Of a stretch of DNA of 64,000 bases, positions 43,696 to 51,526 are shown in pieces. Origin of the DNA: G963665085 sp963665085 (GTDB lineage Bacteria > Bacteroidota > Bacteroidia > Bacteroidales > JAAAOM01). Under the pieces are notes generated by a model. The model was not told the origin of the DNA and made no database searches. It was given only the letters and a program-made list of their open reading frames with translations. Position 1 is the first letter of the stretch, and the number at the start of each line of letters is the position of its first letter. The position numbers and the translations under genes are program-made. The DNA lies in the NCBI GenBank assembly GCA_963665085.2, contig CAXXXS010000001.1, forward strand, positions 5,051,749 through 5,115,748. The letters are read 5' to 3'.

Positions 43696-46293
43696 CGCTT
43701 TTACCTTCTCCAAAATTTCGTCTAAAATGTCGATTCCTGATTTTAATTTCTTGTATTCGTCCCAGGCTTTTATCTCGTATTCAAAACCAGTTTTTCGGTT
43801 GCCTCCGTTTCGTTGGATATAGCCCCTGTTTTCAAGTTCCCGTAAGTATCGGTTTATTGTCATTGGGTTCATTCTAAAAGCTTCCCGGACTTCTTTGGCG
43901 TAAATGGTTTTCGGTTCTTCTTTCTTGTCTGCAAAGGATTTTAAGCTTTCGAAGAAGCGGCGGACTTGTCCGCTCAGCTCGTCTGATTTCCTTAGTAAAC
44001 TATCCTTGATTAAAAAGTTAGCCCACTGTATATCTTCGGGAGTTGTTGTTATAAAAGGCTTTCCGTTTGCGTCGGTTTTAATTTCTCTCTGTAGTTGATG
44101 GTAAAAGGTTATGATTTCTATCAAGCGTAAATAGTGCATGTTGGTTCGAAGCTTCTTAAAAACACAGTCGGGTATATCGAGCATGGTTGCAAAAGGATTG
44201 ATAACCCTTACTTGTCTTAAAATCCGTTGTGTGTTCTGCAGGAGCTTTTTGTATTTCTGTTGTTCCGCTTCGTTAACCATTCCAGCCTGTAATTTCCTTT
44301 GATAGTCCATTACTTCCCTTGCATGTTCGGGGCTTTCGTCAACATGCAGCAAGAAGCTGCGGTTTGCATTGTCTTCATAAATATTGGATTTGGTGGTTGC
44401 ACCACTTACACATATCGGGCCTTCTACCATTAAAACCTTTTGCACGTTGTTTCCTTTGGCGTCTTTGTCCGTTGTAAGCTTTGATATACTTTGCTTGGAC
44501 ATAAATTCCCTTAATGGTAAAAAAGCATTGTAAACGCCCTCTAAATCTTCGATTAATAAAAGCTTGTGTTTCCAAAAATCCTTTGCTGAGTAGTAAAGTG
44601 TATTTTCGGTTAAACTGGTTATTGTTCTTACGCTTTCCTCTGGTAAACATTCGCTGATTTTCGTCTGTAGGTAGGTTTTACCGCTCCCGCTTTTCCCGTA
44701 AATAATGGCGTGCAGTGGTTCATTAAATAAACGGCTCAGATAAAGAAAAAACAGTAACAAGCCGTTTTGCTGTTCCCCGATTAAACCGCTTTTACTGATG
44801 GCTTTCATTGTATTTTGCACAAGGCTTTCATGTTTTAAAAAGCGTTCAGCTTCTCTTTGTTCCTTTACTGTCATTTGGTACACCTTTGGTTTTAAAGCTT
44901 TTCTTTCGGCTTCTATGAGTGTTAGACGATAAGCTTCAATTTGACTTTTTAGTTTTCGGATGATGTTCTTTAAAACTGTTCCGCTTACTTCCAATTCTTC
45001 TGCTGCTCCTTTGATGTAGCGTTGTAATTGCCCGTTGCTGTATAAGTTTACATCGTCCTGGTAATATCTAAAATCATCGCCTTTAAGTTGTACCAGTAAA
45101 TTCAGTTTTAAACGGTGGATGTTGTCTTTCTCGATACCGCCCCAGATAATAAATTGCAGTTGGTTTTCTTGATAGGTTATTTTGTCGGGATTATCAGTGT
45201 TTAGTTGGCTTGGTTCTGATGGCGCTTGGATGTCATTGCCCTGCTCTTGTTCCTGATTGATTGGTTTTCTTTCGTTGATTAAGTGGTTTAATATTTCAGG
45301 TTCGTGACCTTGCAAAAGGCTGTTTATATCTTCTTCCTCTGGCGTTTCTACTTTGGTAATGGTAAGCTTTTGATTAATGGCTTTTAGTTTCTCTACCGTT
45401 TTTATTGCTGCATCGTTTCCGGCTTTGTCGCCATCAAAGAAGATTATTACTTCTTCCAGTTCCGGAAGTTCTTTTATGGCTTCTCCGATTTCTGTTGTAA
45501 ATCCGTTTGTTCCGAACAGGGATAGGATTGTATAATTCTCTTCTATTTCCTTTTGTTGTTGCAATGTAGCTGCATCAATCAGGCTTTCAACCAGTATTAG
45601 TTTTGTTGCTTTGCTGTTGGGGTAATTCGGATAAATCCCCTGGTGTTTGCCGTTTAAATAAAAGTGTTTTCCTTCCCCGTTCGGGTTTATCGACCTTCCG
45701 TAAATATCTATGATTTGCCCTTTCTCATTTTTAGTAAAAAACAGCACACAGTTTTTGAACTTTGGAACAATAGTGTTTTGCCTGGATTCCTTTAATATTC
45801 CAAGCTGTAAGCCGCTTTCTTTTAATTGTTTGTTCCATGTTTTACCAAAGTCGGTTCCAATATATCCAACTTCTAATTTATCGGGGTCAAGTTTCCTGCT
45901 CCTTACGTAATCCCTTGCTTTTGCAGTTCGCTTAAAGCTTGCTTTGCTGTCCTGGGCAACTTTGCTTAATACTGCTATTCTTGGGAGTAGGTTTTTATCC
46001 TGGTTCTCCTGTTTCATTGGCGGTACTGTTTCGTTAATGTTTGTAAGGCTTTTGGCGTTTAGTATGGCATCATGCTTTGAGCAATTTTCTTTTAACTGGA
46101 TAAATTCTATCTGGTCTCCGGCTTTGCCACAGCCAAAGCAATTGAAGGTATTTGTATTGGTGTAAACTTTTAAACTCGGGTCTTTATCTTCATGGAAAGG
46201 GCATTTAAGCATATTGTTTTTGTTGGGTTTCAGGTTATAGCTGCTTAGCACTGTTAATATGCTTAGGTGCGTTTTTATGTCCCTTATTTCCAT
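43642..46293 (-). CDS. CHC2/Toprim/AAA primase-helicase of U4
   Basis: 883 residues. CPFHEDKDPS...CFGCG zinc finger; Toprim (LILVESLIDAATLQ, IIFFDGDKAGNDA); Walker A GKSGSGKT and Walker B LLLIEDLEG; C-terminal winged helix (MTINRYLRELENRGYIQRNGG). It is diverged throughout from the type-A proteins but collinear with them. Transcribed with the recombinases; the gap before recombinase 1 holds the iteron-like repeats. Confidence 0.9.
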   Translation of the reverse strand: MEIRDIKTHLSILTVLSSYNLKPNKNNMLKCPFHEDKDPSLKVYTNTNTFNCFGCGKAGDQIEFIQLKENCSKHDAILNAKSLTNINETVPPMKQENQDKNLLPRIAVLSKVAQDSKASFKRTAKARDYVRSRKLDPDKLEVGYIGTDFGKTWNKQLKESGLQLGILKESRQNTIVPKFKNCVLFFTKNEKGQIIDIYGRSINPNGEGKHFYLNGKHQGIYPNYPNSKATKLILVESLIDAATLQQQKEIEENYTILSLFGTNGFTTEIGEAIKELPELEEVIIFFDGDKAGNDAAIKTVEKLKAINQKLTITKVETPEEEDINSLLQGHEPEILNHLINERKPINQEQEQGNDIQAPSEPSQLNTDNPDKITYQENQLQFIIWGGIEKDNIHRLKLNLLVQLKGDDFRYYQDDVNLYSNGQLQRYIKGAAEELEVSGTVLKNIIRKLKSQIEAYRLTLIEAERKALKPKVYQMTVKEQREAERFLKHESLVQNTMKAISKSGLIGEQQNGLLLFFLYLSRLFNEPLHAIIYGKSGSGKTYLQTKISECLPEESVRTITSLTENTLYYSAKDFWKHKLLLIEDLEGVYNAFLPLREFMSKQSISKLTTDKDAKGNNVQKVLMVEGPICVSGATTKSNIYEDNANRSFLLHVDESPEHAREVMDYQRKLQAGMVNEAEQQKYKKLLQNTQRILRQVRVINPFATMLDIPDCVFKKLRTNMHYLRLIEIITFYHQLQREIKTDANGKPFITTTPEDIQWANFLIKDSLLRKSDELSGQVRRFFESLKSFADKKEEPKTIYAKEVREAFRMNPMTINRYLRELENRGYIQRNGGNRKTGFEYEIKAWDEYKKLKSGIDILDEILEKVKAKYNSLKQEKVKYNTSVT

Positions 46294-46381
46294 TTGTAAA
46301 AATTTTGTTGAAAAAACTTTTTTCTGAATAATACTTCACAAATGTAGATTATCATTCTTAACTAAACAAGCATTATCAAAA

Positions 46382-46412
46382 TTGTTTATGAACTTTTATT
46401 CACCTAAATTTG
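46382..46412 (+). promoter_or_regulatory. Promoter of the U4 Xre gene
   Basis: TTG at 46382-46384 and TAAATTTG at 46405-46412, 20 bases apart. The spacer TTTATGAACTTTTATTCACC is nearly the same as in U1, so an operator may lie within it. Confidence 0.7.
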
Positions 46413-46454
46413 CAAATACATTAATATTCACCACTTAAAACTGAAGGATACTGT

Positions 46455-46781
46455 ATGAATTTCGGTGAAAAGATGACATTAATACGCAAACAGAAAAAGC
46501 TCTCACAAGCAGAGCTTGGAAAGCGTTCCGGTATCAATGGAGACATTGTAGGTAAGTATGAGCGCAATGAAATGAAGCCAAGTATTGAGACTGCTAAAAA
46601 ACTGGCTGATGCCCTCGAAGTGTCTTTGGATTATTTGGTGGGAGAAGGTGAACTGAAGATTCTGAACAAACGGACTTTAAAACGACTGGAAGATATTGAG
46701 AACCTTCCCGATGAAGATAGAACGCATATTTTCTATACGCTCGACAACCTTATCAAAGCTGCTAAATTAAAAGCGATATAA
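46455..46781 (+). CDS. Xre-family regulator of U4
   Basis: 108 residues. HTH_3 domain KMTLIRKQKKLSQAELGKRS, then DIVGKYERNEMKPSIETAKKL, and a helical tail (EDIENLPDEDRTHIFYTLDN). Close to the U1 regulator in the recognition helix region, which matches the similar promoter sequence. Confidence 0.9.
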   Translation: MNFGEKMTLIRKQKKLSQAELGKRSGINGDIVGKYERNEMKPSIETAKKLADALEVSLDYLVGEGELKILNKRTLKRLEDIENLPDEDRTHIFYTLDNLIKAAKLKAI

Positions 46782-46784
46782 TGA

Positions 46785-46811
46785 AAAATCCCGGCAAACA
46801 CCGGGATTTTT
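46785..46811. terminator. Bidirectional terminator of U4
   Basis: AAAATCCCGG and CCGGGATTTT arms around a 6-base loop, directly after the Xre gene and 3 bases from the end of the immunity gene. Confidence 0.85.
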
Positions 46812-46813
46812 AG

Positions 46814-47428
46814 TTATTTATACCATTTTATGGGATATCCTTCTAAAGGTTCTATATTTTGTCTTTTCGCTTCTTTAAGTCCAATCTCTTTTACTTTTTC
46901 AAACCATTGTTTATATGCAACATAAGCCATCTCTATTATTTCCCCATCTATTGATTCTTCCTTGTTTGATTTTGTACTTTTTAACAATGGATATGGTGAA
47001 TAATAAAAAGGTTTATCAAAATAAAACTGATTGATTAAAAATAGTGCTTCAAGTTGAATGGAATAATCTTTCAAACTTCCCATGTAAACTTGAGACACCT
47101 TTGGATTATAACACCTTATTGGAATTACACAAATACAAGTATCTCCCTCAAAAGAAAGTAAATCTCTAATTAAATTAATAGTGTCAATATTTTCTTCCGA
47201 CTTAATCATAATAGGGTAACCAATATTTCCAAGTTCAGAGTTATCATCTTTAAACTTTAACTTAAAATATTTATGAGTACTATCCTTTTTCTCAGAACAT
47301 TTAAAGTTTAGTTTACTTCTTTCTTGTTCATTAAACTCCTCTTTGAAGAAATTTTGACCATGTAACTCAATTAAAGACATACTCGCAATGATACATACTA
47401 TAAAATACTTTATCATATTAATTGCCAT
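46814..47428 (-). CDS. Exported immunity protein of U4
   Basis: 204 residues, beginning MAINMIKYFIVCIIASMSLI; starting at the second Met (47416) would give a cleaner Sec signal ending near ELHGQ. The mature domain is not recognised; it contains a CICVIPIRCY segment with two cysteines and tyrosine-rich YSPYPLL. It overlaps the tip gene by 11 bases, implying coupled translation. Confidence 0.72.
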   Translation of the reverse strand: MAINMIKYFIVCIIASMSLIELHGQNFFKEEFNEQERSKLNFKCSEKKDSTHKYFKLKFKDDNSELGNIGYPIMIKSEENIDTINLIRDLLSFEGDTCICVIPIRCYNPKVSQVYMGSLKDYSIQLEALFLINQFYFDKPFYYSPYPLLKSTKSNKEESIDGEIIEMAYVAYKQWFEKVKEIGLKEAKRQNIEPLEGYPIKWYK

Positions 47429-48263
47429 TTAAAGAGTTCATAAATTGTTTAATCTCATCTGGGTCTGAAATTACTCTTACGCCTTTATCATTTACAGTCC
47501 CTAATGTCGTATTCATAGCCTTATTTGGACTATTTTTCTTTACAAACTCTGTGTTTCCTGCTTGCCCTGTATAAAAATCACCTCCTGCTTGCCCAAGTGT
47601 GACATTATACTGTGTTTTTGTAACTCCAGCATTACTTGTATATGTTCCATCAGCATTTCTTCCTGAAGAATGTACAACATTCCCATCTTGGTCTTTAAAG
47701 ACAACGGCGCTCGCATCTCCTTCACTAACATTTCGGGAATAATCATCATTATTTAAGATAGTTTCAACCTGGTCATTATTAATCCACAATTTATCATCTG
47801 TAAAAGTATACCCATGACAATCTGCTGCTACATCATATTGACTATTATCTACAGCCGTAGGTGAAGTTTCACTTATATAATTTCCATCTTTATCAAAAGT
47901 AGCATTAACAGAAGTTGCAGATGCTATTTGTAATGCCTGAACTGGGGTTCCGTTATCTGCAAAAAGAGATACTACATCATAAGTCCTTGAAATATATGTA
48001 ACTGTTTGTGTTCCGTCGGAGTTTACCGTTTTATTCATTGGCTGATATCCTGTTGATACTTGCTCACCTGTAGTTGTAACAACAATATTACCATTAGCAT
48101 CCGTTATAATATTGCCATCAGGGTCGATATATTTTATTGGGTTGTTGGCAACAAAGCTATATGGTGAGTGTTCATAATATGCATCAGCAAAGACATCTAA
48201 TGCATGCCACCTTCCAAGTTGTGGGTCGTATTGTCTTGCCCCGTAATCATACCAACCTACTTT
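47418..48263 (-). CDS. Orphan RHS tip with possible NlpC/P60-like domain (U4)
   Basis: Open from 48263, reading VGWYDYGARQYDPQLGRWHALD, then NNPIKYIDPDGN. The usual Met is Gln, so the first long ATG frame starts inside the tip (48038). Counting from that Met, C74-H75 lies in AADCHGYTF and His123 in GNVVHSSGR, preceded by GDASAVVF. This is the cysteine-GD-VVF-histidine pattern of NlpC/P60 relatives, but the similarity is weaker than for U1 and U2. An RHS core upstream is missing. Confidence 0.6.
   Translation of the reverse strand, partial: KVGWYDYGARQYDPQLGRWHALDVFADAYYEHSPYSFVANNPIKYIDPDGNIITDANGNIVVTTTGEQVSTGYQPMNKTVNSDGTQTVTYISRTYDVVSLFADNGTPVQALQIASATSVNATFDKDGNYISETSPTAVDNSQYDVAADCHGYTFTDDKLWINNDQVETILNNDDYSRNVSEGDASAVVFKDQDGNVVHSSGRNADGTYTSNAGVTKTQYNVTLGQAGGDFYTGQAGNTEFVKKNSPNKAMNTTLGTVNDKGVRVISDPDEIKQFMNSLNGN
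48244..48256. other. Unit junction J5: 13-bp recombination core
   Basis: TAATCATACCAAC between the U4 tip and the left end of U5. It marks the start of the second copy of the 7,831-bp duplication. Confidence 0.85.
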
Positions 48264-49469
48264 TCAAAAACCACTTTTCCATTCAGCACCAGACATCCAG
48301 GAACAAACAGTTAAAAATCAAAGAACTTGCTCCCAAAAATACACTTTTCATTTCAGATAAAAGAAAAAATTGAAAGTAATTCCCACGTACCAGTCAACCC
48401 TAAAACGTCCCTTCTGCTGCCTGGTACTCCCCATGCCAGCCCTTCTGTGGTTTTCCTTTCCCAACGCTATTTACAGCACATTCCCTTTTTATTTTTAATT
48501 GAGATTTTATTTGAAGCTGTAAAATAAAAAGTCAAAGAGCTGTAAATGCCGACCCACAGATAAAACCACCCAAAGCTAAGTAACATAATAAACCTTATGG
48601 GAGCAGCCGCACGAAGAACCAGCCCACAAACCAAAGCCGTCAGTCATAAGGGTTATTATGTTAAATAGCCCCGCAGCCTGCCCGCCCACGGCCATTAAAA
48701 TAGAATAACTTTTTTTCTTGTTTATTTTTTAAGGGTAAAAAGTTATTTCCATTTTAACAGCCCAATATCATCATCATTCATATTTTAAGTTTTCAATTAA
48801 AAGAAAAAAGGTTAAAAAATATGGTGTTGATGATGTGCTGTTGGAACGGGAAATAACCCTTGCAGAACGTTTCAAATTAAGCACTGAAGATTTTGGGTTA
48901 TTCTCGTTTCAATAGCATTCTTAGGGGTGGTGGTCGGGGTTTTGGTGGATAGATATTTCAACAAGGGTTTGCAAAACTCTTGTTACCGCTACTGTGGCAG
49001 CAAACAGCTTTTTGATTTTAGCTTTTACCTTTAAAAATCCAACTAATCAAAAGCTAAAATCAATATGCTGTTTGTCAGCGTCGGCGTGGGTCGGGGAGCG
49101 TGGATTGAGCGGCTATTTTGCATAATACTTGTTATAGCGACACTTTTTACCTTAATCAAAATAAACAACTCAAAAAGTGTGCGAAGCGAACCTATAACTC
49201 GTATTATGTAACTTAGCTTTGGGTAATTTTTTCGGGCGTGTCTTTTTGTTTCAAGCGTTGGCACGGCTCTTTGCTTTTTTTGTTTTTACCGCTTAAAAAT
49301 CCATTTCAATTAAAACAAAAAAGCAATGTGCCGTTTGTGGGTCGGACAAAAAGCATGACGGAAAAAATTACAGAAGGGCCGGCGTAGGGGAAGGGCAAAA
49401 AAGACCGTGCAAGCTTAGAGGTACGAGAAGCGGGGATTTTTTGACCTGTGGGGCGGGTTGGCTTGTGGG
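48257..49469. repeat. U5 non-coding left region (type B)
   Basis: Copy of 40426-41638 with all dyads, including the 26-base inverted repeat at 49001-49074. No gene is supported in it. Confidence 0.7.
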
Positions 49470-50483
49470 TTATCTTAATGGATGGTGTTGGTTTAAAGCT
49501 TCCTGTAAATCTTCTAAGTTATTGGTTTGGTAGCGTTCGGTTGTGCTTACATACCTGTGTCCGGCTTTGTACTGAACATTTCTGACATCTTCTATTTTTA
49601 ACCATTCAGCTATTACACTTTGCCGGATTTGTCCGCAGCTTCTGACTTTCGGGTTTATTTGCTGCAAAGCCTTGATTAAATGGTGTTGGCTGTTTTTGAT
49701 GTTGGTCGAGCCGTTTACGCTTATTACCAGTTGGTTTTCTAATCGCTTAAAGTCTGGTTTTTCCGCTTTCCTTCCTGACCAGCTGGGTGTTTTTCGGATT
49801 GCTAGTAAGATTGCCGGTCTTGTTTCGTTTAAGTATTCCTGAAGCTCGATTATCTGGCTTGCTTCAAGTTCTAAAGTCCTTCCGTTGCTGTGCTTTCCTC
49901 CCGGTATTTCTATTTTACCTGATTTTAGTTTTATGTTGCCTGGTTCCAGTTTATGAAGTTCATCTGTTGTTACTGCCTGGTTGATTAGTAAGCTTAAAAT
50001 AATTTTGTTTCTCGTGGTTCTCAGGTCGTAAGGTTGGTACTGGTTGTAAAGTTCCTTTAGCTCTTTTTTATCGAGTAAATTATTTGGAACACTTGACCGC
50101 TTTCCTTTTAAAAACAAGCCTGATGCAGGGTTCTTTAATGTTTCGCCTTTACTCTGTAAATACTCGTAATATTTGCGGATAGCTGATAATTTTCGGTTGG
50201 TAAGTTTCAGGCTGTCGCCTTTTTCCCTGCAATAATCAATGTAAATAAGTAAATCATTGTAGCTTACCTGTTCAAGCTTTTGGAGCTTTTGCCAGTCTAA
50301 AAAACAGGCTGTATAATTCTTAAATTGCCGGATGGTGTTTGGTTCATAGTTTTGTTTCTTCAGGTAAATTTCCAACTGCTGAAGGATTCCGGTAAATTTC
50401 TTTTTTAAGTGGCTGTATTTACTCGCATTGCTTCCCGATGTCGCTTTGCTTATCGGGATTTCGCTTTGCTCAACATTCTTCAT
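49470..50483 (-). CDS. Tyrosine recombinase 2 of U5 (degenerate active site)
   Basis: Identical in translation to the 337-residue protein at 41639-42652, including the TTDEL substitution at box I and the GQIRQS box II. Overlaps recombinase 1 by 14 bases. Confidence 0.85.
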   Translation of the reverse strand: MKNVEQSEIPISKATSGSNASKYSHLKKKFTGILQQLEIYLKKQNYEPNTIRQFKNYTACFLDWQKLQKLEQVSYNDLLIYIDYCREKGDSLKLTNRKLSAIRKYYEYLQSKGETLKNPASGLFLKGKRSSVPNNLLDKKELKELYNQYQPYDLRTTRNKIILSLLINQAVTTDELHKLEPGNIKLKSGKIEIPGGKHSNGRTLELEASQIIELQEYLNETRPAILLAIRKTPSWSGRKAEKPDFKRLENQLVISVNGSTNIKNSQHHLIKALQQINPKVRSCGQIRQSVIAEWLKIEDVRNVQYKAGHRYVSTTERYQTNNLEDLQEALNQHHPLR

Positions 50484-51363
50484 TTGATATGTGTGTATAG
50501 ATTTGGGTACTTTCTAAGCTGCTATGACCTAAGAACCGTTTTATTTTGTCCAGTTCCATTCCTGATTGTAAAAGATGTGTGGCGATGGAGTGCCGCAAGG
50601 CATGCAAACCAGCTTCTTTGTTTATTTCCGCTTTATCCTTCAGGCTTTGCAACCTTTCAGCCATTCCATTGCTTCCTAATCGGCTTCCCTTTACAGTTAA
50701 AAACAAAGCTTTTACAGGTGATTTCATTAATGTTGGTCTGGCATAGTCAACATAGTTTTGCAGTTCTTCTTTTACGGCTTCTGTCATTGGAACATAGCGT
50801 TCTTTATAGTTTTTCCCTTTCCGAACATAAACCAGGTTCTTATTAAAAAGTATGTCGTCTGCATCAAGGTTCAACCCTTCATTTCTTCTTAATCCACAAC
50901 CATAATAAACGGCTAACATTGCTTTATCTCTCATCCCTAACACATCGCTATCACAAGCAGAGTAAAGCTCTTTGATTTCTTCTTTGCTAAATATGGTTTT
51001 TATGTTCCTGGTGCTTCCTTGTAATTGTATATCGACTTCGAAGCTGTCTTGTCCTGTTTCCCTTAAATAGCGGGTAAAACGCCTTAATGATTGTTGGTGT
51101 GTCCTGAGTGTATTTTTGCTTAGTTTGCCGTTTTTGGTCTGGTTCTTACGCTCTTTCAGGTAATCGAAGTATTTTAACACTACTGGTTTTGTTATTTCCG
51201 TTATCGCTTTAATTCCCTGTTTTTCCAACCAGTTAAAGAACTCACGGACACGCACAGGATTGTAATTAATGGTTGTCGGTTCAAAGTTCAACGTCCTTAA
51301 CCACTTTTGGAAGGCTGTTTCAAGCCTGATAAATTCCGGTGTTTGTATCGTCAGTTTCTGCAT
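50470..51363 (-). CDS. Tyrosine recombinase 1 of U5
   Basis: Identical in translation to the 297-residue protein at 42639-43532, with a complete catalytic set. Two identical active copies could both act on any type-B end. Confidence 0.92.
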   Translation of the reverse strand: MQKLTIQTPEFIRLETAFQKWLRTLNFEPTTINYNPVRVREFFNWLEKQGIKAITEITKPVVLKYFDYLKERKNQTKNGKLSKNTLRTHQQSLRRFTRYLRETGQDSFEVDIQLQGSTRNIKTIFSKEEIKELYSACDSDVLGMRDKAMLAVYYGCGLRRNEGLNLDADDILFNKNLVYVRKGKNYKERYVPMTEAVKEELQNYVDYARPTLMKSPVKALFLTVKGSRLGSNGMAERLQSLKDKAEINKEAGLHALRHSIATHLLQSGMELDKIKRFLGHSSLESTQIYTHISNEEC

Positions 51364-51391
51364 TTTTTATAGGGGGTCTTGCTCTTCCTCT

Positions 51392-51526
51392 GTTATACTT
51401 GTTATACTGTTATACTTCATCATAAGTACCTGATAATTAATTTTATCAAATGGGTCTATGACCCTGTTATACTTATGTTACACTTGTGTTATACTTAACT
51501 TTTTCTTGTTTTAAGCTGTTATACTT
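51392..51526. repeat. Iteron-like repeats of U5
   Basis: Copy of the seven GTTATACTT-type repeats at 43561-43695, including the three with 11-base spacing. Confidence 0.7.

Larger units (their letters stand above)
40413..48243 (-). mobile_element. Tip-cassette mobile unit U4 (type B left end, 7,831 bp)
   Basis: Same gene order as U1 but with diverged (type B) left region, recombinases, primase and Xre. It is repeated as U5 with every gene shifted by exactly 7,831 bases. Type B was also the source of the primase fragments at 11348 and 12103. Confidence 0.85.
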
